Source: Massilia alkalitolerans DSM 17462 (lineage in GTDB: Bacteria > Pseudomonadota > Gammaproteobacteria > Burkholderiales > Burkholderiaceae_D). From it: a stretch of 64,000 nucleotides of DNA. The DNA lies in contig NZ_ATYR01000008.1 of the NCBI RefSeq assembly GCF_000427785.1, forward strand, positions 124,001-188,000. Reading direction: 5' to 3'. Both the position numbers and the translations under genes were made by a program. Below the pieces are notes generated by a model that ran no database searches, was not told where the DNA came from, and was given only the letters and a program-made list of their open reading frames with translations. Of this stretch, positions 17,804 to 26,856 are shown piece by piece. How positions within the stretch are numbered: position 1 is the stretch's first letter; every line of letters starts with the position of its first letter.

Positions 17804-20056
17804 TTATTGTCGCCGCGCCTCCATCACTCCCTTTACCTCCGCGATCGCCGCCAGCGCCTTGTTCAGCTGCCCGGTCGATCCGATCTCCGCCGTGAACACC
17901 ATGCGCGCCTGCCCCTTGCTGCTTTGCGTGTTCACGCCGATCACGTTGATCTTCTCGCGCATGAACACGTCCGAGATATCGCGCAGCAGCCCCTGCCGGT
18001 CCATCGCCAGGATGAACAGGTCGACCGGATACACGGTCTCCAGCCCGGCCGAACCCCATTCGGTCTGGATCACCCGCTCGGGCGCCTTGGCGCGCATCTC
18101 GGCGAAGTTCTTGCAGCTCAGGCGGTGGATCGAGACGCCCTTGCCGCGCGTGACGAAGCCGCAGATCGGGTCCGGCGGCGCCGGCTTGCAGCACTTGGCC
18201 AGCATCGTCATCAGGCCCTCGGTGCCCACCACCAGCACGCCCGACTTGGCGCCCTGCTCCACGCTCGAGGCGCGGCTCTTGTAGACCACCGCCTCGTCGA
18301 CCGGCGGCGGCGCTTCCACCGTGTCGTGCAGGGCCGCTTCCACGTGGCGCAGGCTGAACTTCTCCTTGCCGACCTGGATGAACAGCTCGTCGACCTTGGC
18401 AAAGCCGAGCTTTTGCGCCAGCGCTTCCAGGTTGACGGCGGTCTTGCCCTCGCGCTGGAGCGATTTCTCGACCAGCGCGCGCCCCTGGGCCAGGGTCTCG
18501 GCCTGTTCCTGCGCGTGGAACCAGGCCCGGATCTTCGAGCGGGTCCGGCTGCTGACCGTATAGCCCGGGCTGAGCCAGTCGCGCGAGGGTCCCTGGGTGC
18601 CGGTCGGCCCCTTGGCGGTGATGATCTCGCAGGTCTGGCCGTTGCGCAAAGGCGTGTTCAGCGGCACCATCGCGCCGTCGATCCTGGCGCCGCGGCAGCG
18701 GTGGCCCACCTCGCTGTGCAGGTGGTAGGCGAAGTCGATCGGGGTCGCGCCCTGCGGCAGCTCCAGCACCCGCGCCTGCGGAGTCAGCACGAAGATGCGG
18801 TCGTCCAGGGTGGCGGCCTTGAGCTTTTCGACCCATTCCTTCTGCAGGTCTTCCTGGCCCGCGACCACGTCGGCCACGTCGCTCTTCCAGGCCAGCAGCT
18901 GGCGCAGCCAGGCGATCTTCTCGTCGTACTTCTGGCTCTTGAAGTTGGAGCCGCCCTCTTCCTTGTAGCGCCAGTGCGCGGCCACGCCGTACTCGGCGAA
19001 GTTGTGCATCTCCTGGGTGCGGATCTGCACTTCCAGCGGCCGCCCGTCCTCGGCGGTGACGACCGTGTGCAGCGACTGGTAGCCGTTCGGCTTCGGGCGC
19101 GAGATGTAGTCGTCGAATTCCTTAGGGATCGGGGTCCAGATGTTGTGGACGATGCCGAGCACCGTATAGCAGGCCTTGACGTCCTCGACGATCACGCGGA
19201 AGGCGCGCACGTCGTACAGCGAGGAGAAATCGAGCTCCTTGCCGCGCATCTTCTTCCAGATGCTGTAGATGTGCTTCGGCCGGCCCGAGACCTCGGCCTT
19301 GATGCCGGCGTCGCGCAGTTCCTTTTCCAGCCGGTCGATCGAGGACTGCACGAAGCCTTCGCGCTGCATGCGCTTCTCTTCGAGCATCCTGGCGATCTGC
19401 TTGTAGGCGTCCGGCTCGATGAAGCGGAAGGACAGGTCCTCGAGCTCCCACTTGAGCTGCCAGATGCCGAGCCGGTTGGCCAGCGGCGCATAGAATTCGA
19501 GCACCTCGCGGCCATAGGCGCGGGTGACCTCGTCGAAGCGCTTCTGCTCCGAGAAATAGCGCAGGCTGGCGGCGCAGGCGGCCAGGCGCATCAGCACCAC
19601 GCGCATGTCCGAGGCCATCGCCAGCAGCATCTTGCGCAGGGTCTCGACCTGGGCGGCGGCCTGCTGGGCAGCGTTCTTGCCCGCATTTTTCGCTTCCGCC
19701 ACCTGGTCCTTGCCGGCGGTGAGGTCGCGCAGCTTGACCAGCTGGTACACGCCCTGCACCAGGTCGGACACTTCCTTGCCGAAGCGCTCCTCGAGCGAGC
19801 CCGCCACCGCCGGATCCATCATCGCCAGCTCGAACAGCAGGCCGGCGATGCGGGTTTCGGCGTCGGTGCGCAGCACCGCCAGCGTGCCGGCCACGCCGAG
19901 CGAGAACTCGAACGCATCCTGGCCCGTGGCGGCCATGCGCTCGCCGTACATGCCGCTGGCGTAGTCGAGCGCCGTCTGGACCCGCGCGCAGTCTTCCACG
20001 CTGAGTCCCTGGACCAGCTGGGTGCTGGCGTCACCGAGTAGAACGCTTGATACCAT
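17804..20056 (-). CDS. relA: RelA-type (p)ppGpp synthetase
   Basis: Ribosome-associated alarmone synthetase of 750 residues. The N-terminal hydrolase-like domain lacks the HD pair (FELAMMDPAVAG), so it is a RelA without hydrolase activity. The synthetase domain (about 250-360) has YSIWKKMRGK, DVRAFRVIV and RPKPNGYQSLH with EVQIRTQEMH. A TGS domain (LPQGATPIDFAYHLH), a zinc-finger-like region with paired Cys (AKCCKP) and a C-terminal ACT domain follow. It is the third gene after the hydrolase and RidA genes on the same strand. Confidence 0.95.
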   Translation of the reverse strand: MVSSVLLGDASTQLVQGLSVEDCARVQTALDYASGMYGERMAATGQDAFEFSLGVAGTLAVLRTDAETRIAGLLFELAMMDPAVAGSLEERFGKEVSDLVQGVYQLVKLRDLTAGKDQVAEAKNAGKNAAQQAAAQVETLRKMLLAMASDMRVVLMRLAACAASLRYFSEQKRFDEVTRAYGREVLEFYAPLANRLGIWQLKWELEDLSFRFIEPDAYKQIARMLEEKRMQREGFVQSSIDRLEKELRDAGIKAEVSGRPKHIYSIWKKMRGKELDFSSLYDVRAFRVIVEDVKACYTVLGIVHNIWTPIPKEFDDYISRPKPNGYQSLHTVVTAEDGRPLEVQIRTQEMHNFAEYGVAAHWRYKEEGGSNFKSQKYDEKIAWLRQLLAWKSDVADVVAGQEDLQKEWVEKLKAATLDDRIFVLTPQARVLELPQGATPIDFAYHLHSEVGHRCRGARIDGAMVPLNTPLRNGQTCEIITAKGPTGTQGPSRDWLSPGYTVSSRTRSKIRAWFHAQEQAETLAQGRALVEKSLQREGKTAVNLEALAQKLGFAKVDELFIQVGKEKFSLRHVEAALHDTVEAPPPVDEAVVYKSRASSVEQGAKSGVLVVGTEGLMTMLAKCCKPAPPDPICGFVTRGKGVSIHRLSCKNFAEMRAKAPERVIQTEWGSAGLETVYPVDLFILAMDRQGLLRDISDVFMREKINVIGVNTQSSKGQARMVFTAEIGSTGQLNKALAAIAEVKGVMEARRQ

Positions 20057-20076
20057 CTAGCTTGTATGCCCCCGAC

Positions 20077-20427
20077 TCAGCGCAGTGCGGCAGTGATGCA
20101 GACCTCGACCAGGCATGCGGGATTGGCCAGCTTGGCCTCGACGGTGGCGCGCGGCGGGGTGTGGCCCTGCGGCACCCACTCGTCCCAGACGCTGTTCATG
20201 CCGGCGAAGTGCTCCATGCTCGAGATGAAGATCTGGCACATCAGCACGCAGGACTTGTCGCTGCCGGCTTCGTTCAGCAGGCGGTCGACGTGGCCCAGCA
20301 CCTCGCGCATCTGGCCTTCGATGCCTTGCGTGGTGTCTTCGGCGATCTGGCCGGCCAGGTAGATGGTGCCGTTGTGGATGGCGATTTCGGACAGGCGCTT
20401 GCCTACGTGGAGTCGTTTGATTTCCAT
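20077..20427 (-). CDS. RidA/YjgF-family protein
   Basis: Small trimeric-type protein of 116 residues. The fold pattern IYLAGQIAEDTTQGIEGQ and the C-terminal PPRATVEAKLANPACLVEV fit the Rid superfamily, with the Arg that binds carboxylates (PRAT). Members remove reactive enamine/imine intermediates; this belongs to a divergent Rid group rather than RidA proper, so the exact role is open. It lies 20 bp before relA and 31 bp after the hydrolase gene, probably in one transcript. Confidence 0.85.
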   Translation of the reverse strand: MEIKRLHVGKRLSEIAIHNGTIYLAGQIAEDTTQGIEGQMREVLGHVDRLLNEAGSDKSCVLMCQIFISSMEHFAGMNSVWDEWVPQGHTPPRATVEAKLANPACLVEVCITAALR

Positions 20428-20458
20428 AGCTGCTTTCTTATAAAACGTGGCGGAAGCC

Positions 20459-21346
20459 TCATGCTCCGCCGACTAAAAATTCGCGTGCGATCGCGATCTG
20501 GTCCGCACGTACGAAGGTGGGCGCATGGCCCACGCCCGGGATCTCGACCAGGCGCGGCTTCGGTCCGCGCGTGCACATCTCCAGGGCCGTCTCGCGCGAC
20601 AGCAGGTCGGACTGTTCGCCGCGCACGAGCAAGGTCGGGCAGCGGATCGCATCCCAGGCCGCCCACAGCTGGGCCTCGTCGCCGGCCGCGCGTTCCGGCG
20701 TGATGGCGCGGAAAGGCTGGGCCAGGCCGAGGTCGTAATGGCGCACCCACTGGCCGCCTTCGTCCTGGCGCAGCACGTCACTCGCCAGCTTGAACCATTC
20801 TTCCTCGGTGTGCGGGCCGAAGGACATCGACACGGCTTTCACGTAGGCCGCGCCGGTGTCGAAGTCGGGGAAGCGGATGTCCTGGCCGATGTACTCGCCG
20901 ATGCGGGCCAGCGCACCCTGGTCCAGCACCGGACCGATGTCGTTGAGGACCAGCTTGCGGATCGGGCTGTCTTCGAGCGAGGCCAGGATCATGCCGATCA
21001 GGCCGCCCATCGAGGTGCCGAACCAGTGCACCCCGAGCGTGTCGTCGCTAGTGGCGCGCGCGATCAGCGTGACCATGTCGGCGACATACTGCGGCACCGT
21101 GTAGTACGCTGGATCGCGCAGGCGGCCCGAGCGGCCGCGGCCGACCACGTCCGGGCAGACCACGCGGTATTCGTCGCTCAGCGCCCGCGCCAGGCCGTCG
21201 AAGTCGTCGGCCACGCGGGTCACGCCGTGCACGCAGACCAGCACCTTCGGATTCGCGGGATCGCCCCACTCCTTGTAGGCCATGCGGTGCAGGCCGGCGG
21301 GTGAACTGCACTGCACGCTTTTCAATGTGGCTTCGCCGATTTGCAC
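20459..21346 (-). CDS. Alpha/beta hydrolase
   Basis: A 295-residue hydrolase. The oxyanion region is VHGVTR (about 39-44), the nucleophile elbow is GTSMGG (about 110), the acid lies in GEQSDLL, and the catalytic His is in GVGHAPTF near the end, so the triad is complete. No signal peptide. The substrate is unknown; similar enzymes are annotated as carboxylesterases or lactonases. It is the first gene of the hydrolase-RidA-relA run and is divergent from bdhA. Confidence 0.85.
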   Translation of the reverse strand: MQIGEATLKSVQCSSPAGLHRMAYKEWGDPANPKVLVCVHGVTRVADDFDGLARALSDEYRVVCPDVVGRGRSGRLRDPAYYTVPQYVADMVTLIARATSDDTLGVHWFGTSMGGLIGMILASLEDSPIRKLVLNDIGPVLDQGALARIGEYIGQDIRFPDFDTGAAYVKAVSMSFGPHTEEEWFKLASDVLRQDEGGQWVRHYDLGLAQPFRAITPERAAGDEAQLWAAWDAIRCPTLLVRGEQSDLLSRETALEMCTRGPKPRLVEIPGVGHAPTFVRADQIAIAREFLVGGA

Positions 21347-21473
21347 CTTCGCCCCCGCTCAGTCATGACAATATTGGTTACTTTGCATCGCAACACGCCA
21401 TTTTACTTGGCATTGCCATTAGAATTCTACCAATTCTGAGGAAGCAACCCGTTCACCCACGAAAGAGGACGCA

Positions 21474-22268
21474 ATGAAATCCAATATGCTCAGCGGTAAA
21501 ACAGCACTCGTCACCGGTTCCACCTCGGGCATCGGCCTGGGCATCGCCCGTTCGCTGGCGGAACAGGGCGCCAACATCGTGTTCAACGGCTTCGGCGACG
21601 CCCAGCAGATCGAGAAGCTCTACACGGACGTGGGCACCGAATTCGGCGTGCAGACCGCCTACCACAATGCCGACATGAGCAAGCCGCTTGAAATCGAGGC
21701 GATGATGCGTTTTGCCGCCGACAAGTTCGGCGCAATCGACATCCTGGTCAACAATGCCGGCATCCAGCACGTGGCCACCGTGGACGAGTTCCCGGCCGAG
21801 AAGTGGGACGCGATCATCGCCATCAACCTGACCTCGGCCTTCCATACCAGCCGCCTGGCCATCCCCGGCATGAAGCAGAAGGGTTGGGGCCGCATCATCA
21901 ACCTGGCTTCGGTGCACGGCCTGGTAGGCTCGGCCGGGAAGTCGGCCTATGTCGCGGCCAAGCATGGCCTGGTGGGCTTCACCAAGGTGACCGCGCTCGA
22001 ACTCGCCGCGACCGGCGTGACCTGCAACGCGATCTGCCCGGGCTGGGTCCTGACCCCGCTGGTGCAGAAACAGGTGGACGACCGCGCCGCCCGCGACGGC
22101 CTCTCGAACGAGGCGGCCAAGAAGGCCCTGCTGAGCGAAAAGCAGCCTTCCGGCGAATTCGTCACCCCGGCGGAACTGGGCGCGCTGGCCGTGTTCTTCT
22201 GCAGCCCGGCCGGCGACCAGGTGCGCGGCGTGGCCTGGAACATGGACGGCGGCTGGGCCGCACAGTAA
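21474..22268 (+). CDS. bdhA: 3-hydroxybutyrate dehydrogenase
   Basis: NAD-dependent SDR of 264 residues that oxidises (R)-3-hydroxybutyrate to acetoacetate in PHB and ketone-body use. It has the TGSTSGIG cofactor motif (about 14-21), NNAG, and the catalytic Ser and Tyr-x-x-x-Lys (YVAAKHG). The bdhA-specific segments NGFGD, AIQHVATVDEFP-like and PGWVLTPLVQKQ are present. AAAGAGGA precedes the ATG. The CoA-transferase scoAB at 30-31 kb would take its product further. Confidence 0.93.
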   Translation: MKSNMLSGKTALVTGSTSGIGLGIARSLAEQGANIVFNGFGDAQQIEKLYTDVGTEFGVQTAYHNADMSKPLEIEAMMRFAADKFGAIDILVNNAGIQHVATVDEFPAEKWDAIIAINLTSAFHTSRLAIPGMKQKGWGRIINLASVHGLVGSAGKSAYVAAKHGLVGFTKVTALELAATGVTCNAICPGWVLTPLVQKQVDDRAARDGLSNEAAKKALLSEKQPSGEFVTPAELGALAVFFCSPAGDQVRGVAWNMDGGWAAQ

Positions 22269-22276
22269 AGGCCACC

Positions 22277-22657
22277 ATGACCGAGCGCCTCGACGAACAG
22301 GGCTTGCAGGACGCCTGCCAGGAACTGGCCCGGGTGGTGCTGGCCGCCGGCCAGCCCCAGGTCTCGAACGACATCCTCGAGACCCTGGCAGACCGGTTCT
22401 TCCGCGAAGTCGTCGATTTCGCGCCCGGTGTCGCCCGCGCCGGACGCGATCCGAACCTGCTCACGCGCGCGGTCCACTACCTGAACGACGCCCATGCCCT
22501 GCCCCTGATGGGCACGGACATGGAGTGGTTCCGCCAGGCGCTGGTATGCCTGGTGGAGCTGGCCGTGCCGGGCATTGCGCTGTCCGAGCAAGGTGGCGCT
22601 TTCCTGCGCGACGTGCAGCTCGGGATCGAGCAGTCGCTCGGAGACCTGGAGGGTTGA
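22277..22657 (+). CDS. Hypothetical protein, 126 residues
   Basis: Small acidic all-helical protein with no signal peptide or membrane segment and no family that I recognise. It starts eight bases after the bdhA stop and its TGA overlaps the ATG of the next gene (TGATG), so it is part of a three-gene transcript with bdhA and the SMP-30 gene. A PHB-related role is possible only by position. Confidence 0.75.
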   Translation: MTERLDEQGLQDACQELARVVLAAGQPQVSNDILETLADRFFREVVDFAPGVARAGRDPNLLTRAVHYLNDAHALPLMGTDMEWFRQALVCLVELAVPGIALSEQGGAFLRDVQLGIEQSLGDLEG

Positions 22658-23577
22658 TGCCTGCTTCCAAAAACCTCTTATTCTTTTCGCTCGCCCTCGC
22701 GGCGACGAACGCCCTCGCCGCATCCTGCGGCACACCGCCTTCCGGCGAGTTGAAGGCCGAACGCGTTGCCGCCGTCACCGCCTCGCGCGCCGAACCCGGC
22801 CTGTTCGAGGGACCGGTGTGGATCAAGGATGCGCTCTACTTCTCCGACTTCAGTTTCGCCAAGGGCTTTCCCTCGCGCGTACGCAAGCTGGCCCAGGACG
22901 GCACCGTAAGCACCGCGATCGAGGACAGCGGCAGCAACGGCCTGGCCGTGGACGCGGGCGGCGCCCTGCTCCTCGCAAGCCACAAGGACAAGGCGCTGCT
23001 GCGCCGCGGGCGCGACGGCAAGCTCGCGCCGCTGGCGGGAAAGTTCGGGGGCCAGGTTTTCAACTCGCCCAACGACATCGCCGCCGCGCCTGACGGGTCG
23101 GTCTACTTCACCGATCCCGACTGGCAGAAAGCGGCCGCACCCGGCGGGCAGCCGGTGACGGGCATCTACCGCGTCGGGCCAAACGGCGCCGTCACGCTGG
23201 TGGACGGCACGCGCCCCAATCCCAACGGGATCGCGCTGTCGCCCGCGGCGGACGTCCTGTACGTGAACGCCAGCGACGGCCTGCTGGTGGCCTATCCCAT
23301 CGTCGAGGGCGTGCCGCAGGCCGGACGCACGCTGGTGAAGGGGCTGGACGGCGCCGACGGCATGACGCTCGATTGCCACGGCAACCTGTACGTGACCGAG
23401 CATGCGGCGCAACGGGTGCGCGTGTTTTCGCCGCAAGGCAAGCAGCTGGCGACGATCCGGGTGGACGCCAACGTCACCAACGCGGCCTTCGGCGGCAAGG
23501 ACGGCAAGACCCTGTACATCACCGGCGCAGGCGCGCTGTGGCGGCTGCCGCTGGCCGTGAGCGGCATGCCGTACTGA
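22657..23577 (+). CDS. Secreted SMP-30/gluconolactonase-family protein
   Basis: A 306-residue beta-propeller protein. Residues 1-21 form a signal peptide (cleavage after ALA), so it acts in the periplasm. The propeller shows the family metal-site segments: EGPVWI near the start, NSPNDIAAAPDGSVYFTDP in the middle and NPNGIALSP and DGMTLDCHGNLYVTE later. Family members hydrolyse sugar lactones using a divalent metal. The substrate is not known. The start codon overlaps the stop of the preceding gene. Confidence 0.87.
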   Translation: MPASKNLLFFSLALAATNALAASCGTPPSGELKAERVAAVTASRAEPGLFEGPVWIKDALYFSDFSFAKGFPSRVRKLAQDGTVSTAIEDSGSNGLAVDAGGALLLASHKDKALLRRGRDGKLAPLAGKFGGQVFNSPNDIAAAPDGSVYFTDPDWQKAAAPGGQPVTGIYRVGPNGAVTLVDGTRPNPNGIALSPAADVLYVNASDGLLVAYPIVEGVPQAGRTLVKGLDGADGMTLDCHGNLYVTEHAAQRVRVFSPQGKQLATIRVDANVTNAAFGGKDGKTLYITGAGALWRLPLAVSGMPY

Positions 23578-23595
23578 GCCGTCTTCCCAAGGCCC

Positions 23596-24225
23596 TCAAG
23601 GCATGGGCATGCGCGCCACCTTGTCGGGCCAGACGCAGAAATGCGGCTCGGCGCTTCCCATGTCCGTGTCGGTTGGCAGCACCCGCAGCGCACCTCCGCG
23701 CACGAAGCCGGTGACCATGACGATCCGGCCGTTCCACACCCCGCGTTGAAACGCCTGCTTGTCCGTATCCGGCTCCGGGCCATCCGCGCCCGGTGAAGAC
23801 CAGAGGATCACCAGGTCGCCGCGCCGGACCGGGCTGCCCACCGCGTCCCGCGCCGGAACAGGCTCGCCCCAGCGGGAGCAGCGATGGGGAGGGTCGGACC
23901 TGGCGAGGACCGGCTTGGGCGGCATGTGCGCCAGCTGGTACAGGGAGAAGCCAAGGGTGGCGACGCAGCCCAGGAGCAGCACGGCCGGATACGCCACTGC
24001 CCAGGGCTTGCCCCTTCTCGCCGCAATGCTGGCCGCCGGCGCCAGCATCAGCAGGACGAGCGACATCAGGAAAGACAGCTCGAGCGCATGGGCGATGCGC
24101 GCCAGCCGCGTCCAGTTGTAGGGCACCGGGCTGCCCGCTTGTCCCGCCACGAAACCCCAGGCGACGAACAGGCCGGCAAGCCAGATGATGTTCAGGGCAA
24201 TCGTCCGGTCGAACTTCATTCGCAT
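23596..24225 (-). CDS. Hypothetical membrane protein, 209 residues
   Basis: Three predicted membrane helices (about 10-28, 47-66 and 78-98) are followed by a soluble C-terminal part of about 110 residues. It contains a WGEPVPARDAVGSPVRRGDLVIL segment that resembles a membrane-bound signal-peptidase-like beta fold only loosely, with no catalytic residues assigned. It faces the SMP-30 gene, ending 19 bp from it. No function can be given. Confidence 0.65.
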   Translation of the reverse strand: MRMKFDRTIALNIIWLAGLFVAWGFVAGQAGSPVPYNWTRLARIAHALELSFLMSLVLLMLAPAASIAARRGKPWAVAYPAVLLLGCVATLGFSLYQLAHMPPKPVLARSDPPHRCSRWGEPVPARDAVGSPVRRGDLVILWSSPGADGPEPDTDKQAFQRGVWNGRIVMVTGFVRGGALRVLPTDTDMGSAEPHFCVWPDKVARMPMP

Positions 24226-24255
24226 GCGCCCCCCCTGTTGGATGACACGCCGGTT

Positions 24256-24528
24256 TCAGCGCACGGCCAGGCTGTTCCTGTATCGCCTGTACTCTTTCAT
24301 GACCTGGACCACCACGACGGCCGCGCCGGCCAGGGCGAAGGCCCACTTCAGTTGCGCCGGAGCTGCAGCCGGCGGCATCCTGTCAAGACTCGTGTAGACC
24401 GCGAAGCATGCGGAACAAAAGGCGTCGGTCCAGCGTCGGCCCGCAAGGCACAGGAGCGTGGAGAGGGTCCAGCAGACGATCGGCCAGTCGTTCCAGTGCA
24501 TGCGCATTCCAGTCAGGTGCTGAAGCAT
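24256..24528 (-). CDS. Hypothetical small membrane protein, 90 residues
   Basis: Short protein with two hydrophobic segments (about 16-30 and 60-77), four Cys in the first half and a basic end (YRRYRNSLAVR). It lies 30 bp before the 209-residue membrane protein gene on the same strand and may be co-transcribed. No family recognised. Coding status rests on length, position and hydrophobicity only. Confidence 0.5.
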   Translation of the reverse strand: MLQHLTGMRMHWNDWPIVCWTLSTLLCLAGRRWTDAFCSACFAVYTSLDRMPPAAAPAQLKWAFALAGAAVVVVQVMKEYRRYRNSLAVR

Positions 24529-24630
24529 CGGGATCGATGCTTGTGTATTCCCGACATCATAGCGATCGAGGCGGCCCGCATAATCCGCGAATTGTCACAG
24601 CCGCCATCGGTCGCGCAGGCGCCAGTGGTG

Positions 24631-24789
24631 ATGGCGGAGATCCTGGGTAAGTCGAAGGACCTCGGACGGCTGAAGGCGGGGAAGCTGGCGGACGTGGTGG
24701 CCGCGGATGGCGATCCAACCAGGGACATCGCGGCAGCAGCGGAGGTGGGGTTTGTGATGAAGGGTGGGGAGGTGTTCAGGCGGCCGTGA
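24631..24789 (+). pseudogene. C-terminal remnant of an amidohydrolase
   Basis: The last 52 codons of an imidazolonepropionase-like amidohydrolase remain: GRLKAGKLADVVAADGDPTRDI and VGFVMKGGEVFR are the closing strands of that family. The whole metal-binding barrel, about 350 residues, is missing, and no upstream part is seen in any frame. A REP-like hairpin follows directly at 24791, which may mark where the deletion happened. Confidence 0.75.
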
Positions 24790-24790
24790 A

Positions 24791-24820
24791 CTTGGGCACC
24801 GGCCTTCGCCGGTGCGACGA
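24791..24820. repeat. Single REP-like palindrome
   Basis: A hairpin with arms CACCGGC / GCCGGTG around CTTC, flanked by TTGGG and CGACGA. It has the same frame and end sequences as the REP units at 17675 and 17751 but a changed, still paired, stem. It starts right after the amidohydrolase remnant. Confidence 0.6.
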
Positions 24821-24878
24821 ACTTGAGGCCAGAGGCAACAGCACACGCTCCGGAAATATCACGCGATACACAATCAGC

Positions 24879-24911
24879 ATATCCGCAACAAGATATAAGG
24901 CCTGCGGATAT
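24879..24911. promoter_or_regulatory. Palindrome upstream of dctA
   Basis: Perfect nine-base arms ATATCCGCA (24879-24887) and TGCGGATAT (24903-24911), with a 15-base spacer holding GATATAAGG, which may be a -10 region. It lies about 70 bases before the dctA start and looks like an operator. No sigma-54 -24/-12 box was found here, although many dctA genes use one. Confidence 0.45.
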
Positions 24912-24980
24912 CCACAATAGATTGGGTGTGACACTTCCACGATGATGGCAACACCACAAACTTCACTACGAAGCGTTGCC

Positions 24981-26282
24981 ATGAAAAAGCCATTCTATAA
25001 AGTCCTGTATGTCCAGGTGCTGTTCGCCATCGTGCTTGGCGTGCTGCTGGGGGTGTTCTACCCTGAACTGGGCGCGAAGATGAAGCCCTTGGGAGACGGC
25101 TTCATCAAGCTCATCAAGATGATCATCGCCCCGGTGATCTTCTGTACCGTCGTCGCCGGCATCGCCGGCATGCAGGACATGAAAAAAATCGGCCGCGTCG
25201 GCGGCAAGGCCCTGTTGTACTTCGAGGTCGTCTCGACCTTCGCGCTGGCCATCGGCCTGGTGGTCGCCAACTGGGTCAAGCCGGGCGCCGGCTTCAATGT
25301 CGACGCCGCCCACCTCGACGCTTCGTCCATCGCCCAGTACACCGCGAAGGCCAAGGACCAGAGCACCATCGACTTCGTGATGAACATCATCCCGACCACC
25401 TTCGTCGATGCCTTCGCCAAGGGCGACATCCTGCAGGTCCTGCTGATCGCGCTGCTGTTCGGCTTCTCGCTGTCGATGCTGGGCGAGCGTGGCCGTCCGG
25501 TGGCCAAGATGATCGACGACTTCTCGCACGCCATCTTCGGCGTCGTGAACATCGTCATGAAGGCCGCCCCGATCGGCGCCTTCGGCGCGATGGCCTTCAC
25601 CATCGGCAAGTACGGCCTCGATTCGCTGCTGCCGCTGGCCAAGCTGATGGGCTCCTTCTACCTGACCTGCTTCGTGTTCGTGATCGGCGTGCTGGGCCTT
25701 ATCGCCAAGTTCACCGGCTTCTCGATCATCCGCTTCATCAAGTACATCAAGGAAGAACTGCTGATCGTGCTCGGCACCAGCTCGTCGGAAAGCGCCCTGC
25801 CGGCCCTGATGCGTAAACTCGAACGCCTCGGCTGCTCCAAGCCGGTGGTCGGCCTGGTGGTCCCGACCGGATACTCGTTCAACCTGGACGGCACCAACAT
25901 CTACATGACGATGGCGGCCCTGTTCGTTGCCCAGGCAACCAACACCGACCTGACCCTGATGCAGGAATTGACCATCCTGGCGGTGGCGATGCTGACCTCG
26001 AAGGGCGCATCGGGCATCACCGGCGCCGGCTTCATCACCCTGGCGGCGACGCTGGCTGTGGTCCCGACCATCCCGGTGGCCGGCATGGCACTGATCCTCG
26101 GCATCGACCGCTTCATGAGCGAAGCCCGAGCCCTGACCAACTTCGTCGGCAACGGCGTGGCCACGGTGGTGGTATCGAAGTGGGAAAAGGAACTCGACGT
26201 CCAGCGCATGGACGACGTCCTGCACGGCCGCGTGCCGGTCGAAGGCGACAAGGACCTGGAACCGGTGCGCGCCGCCGCCTGA
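24981..26282 (+). CDS. dctA: C4-dicarboxylate transport protein DctA
   Basis: Proton- or sodium-coupled uptake of succinate, fumarate and malate; DAACS family, 433 residues from ATG 24981. Typical segments are present: [12 protein letters not shown], the serine-rich reentrant loop [13 protein letters not shown], and [19 protein letters not shown] followed by [15 protein letters not shown] and [16 protein letters not shown]. An upstream in-frame ATG (24942) exists, but the family starts at [13 protein letters not shown]. An intrinsic terminator follows. It fits an organism that lives on organic acids. Confidence 0.95.
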   Translation: MKKPFYKVLYVQVLFAIVLGVLLGVFYPELGAKMKPLGDGFIKLIKMIIAPVIFCTVVAGIAGMQDMKKIGRVGGKALLYFEVVSTFALAIGLVVANWVKPGAGFNVDAAHLDASSIAQYTAKAKDQSTIDFVMNIIPTTFVDAFAKGDILQVLLIALLFGFSLSMLGERGRPVAKMIDDFSHAIFGVVNIVMKAAPIGAFGAMAFTIGKYGLDSLLPLAKLMGSFYLTCFVFVIGVLGLIAKFTGFSIIRFIKYIKEELLIVLGTSSSESALPALMRKLERLGCSKPVVGLVVPTGYSFNLDGTNIYMTMAALFVAQATNTDLTLMQELTILAVAMLTSKGASGITGAGFITLAATLAVVPTIPVAGMALILGIDRFMSEARALTNFVGNGVATVVVSKWEKELDVQRMDDVLHGRVPVEGDKDLEPVRAAA

Positions 26283-26304
26283 TTCCGCCCGGCTCGTCCC
26301 AAAG

Positions 26305-26333
26305 AACCGCATCTCCGGATGCGGTTTTTTTTC
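26305..26333 (+). terminator. Intrinsic terminator of dctA
   Basis: Stem ACCGCATC / GGATGCGGT with a three-base loop runs directly into eight Ts, about 25 bases after the dctA stop. Confidence 0.92.
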
Positions 26334-26391
26334 GTCTTCGCTCGGGGCTCTTATGCTCTGCGCATAAAGCACGCACGGCGCCCGAAAACAG

Positions 26392-26407
26392 TAGACACCG
26401 GTGTCTA
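26392..26407. promoter_or_regulatory. Probable BlaI-family operator
   Basis: A perfect 16-base palindrome, TAGACACCGGTGTCTA, lies about 40 bases before the BlaI-type gene. BlaI/MecI/CopY repressors bind palindromes with TACA/TGTA-like half-sites in their own promoters. Position and symmetry support autoregulation; the half-site differs from the classical one. Confidence 0.6.
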
Positions 26408-26448
26408 GACACACTATTCTAGATTCGACCAAACCAATGAGGACGCTC

Positions 26449-26856
26449 ATGCCACGCAAGCCCGATACCCCCAAGCCGACCCCGGCCGAACTCGAACTTC
26501 TGCAAGTCCTGTGGCCGATGGCTTCGGGCACTGCCAAGCAGGTGCACCAGGAAATGCAGAAGACCAAGCCCGATGTCACCTACGCAACCGTGCTGCGCCT
26601 GATGCAAATCATGCACGGCAAGGGCCTGCTGGTGCGCGACGAGAGCGAACGCTCGCACGTCTACGCCCCGGCCCACGCCCAGGACTCGGTCGAGAGCAAC
26701 CTGCTGAAGGACCTGATGCAGCGCGCCTTTGCCGGCTCGGCCAAGGCCCTGGTGCTGGCCGCGCTGAAGACCGGCATCTCGAAGAAGGAACGGGAAGAGA
26801 TCGAGGAACTGCTGCGTGAAGACAAGCCGGAGGACAAGGCCGGGGTGAAGAAATGA
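26449..26856 (+). CDS. BlaI/MecI-family transcriptional repressor
   Basis: Winged-helix repressor of 135 residues: PTPAELELLQVLWPMASGTAKQVH, then VTYATVLRLMQIMHGKGLLVRDE, the recognition region of the BlaI/CopY family. The rest forms the dimerisation helices. ATG 26449 was chosen because GAGGA lies just before it. Its stop overlaps the ATG of the M56 peptidase gene (ATGA), the usual repressor-sensor pair. Proteolysis of the repressor by the partner is known for BlaR1/MecR1 and inferred here. Confidence 0.92.
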   Translation: MPRKPDTPKPTPAELELLQVLWPMASGTAKQVHQEMQKTKPDVTYATVLRLMQIMHGKGLLVRDESERSHVYAPAHAQDSVESNLLKDLMQRAFAGSAKALVLAALKTGISKKEREEIEELLREDKPEDKAGVKK

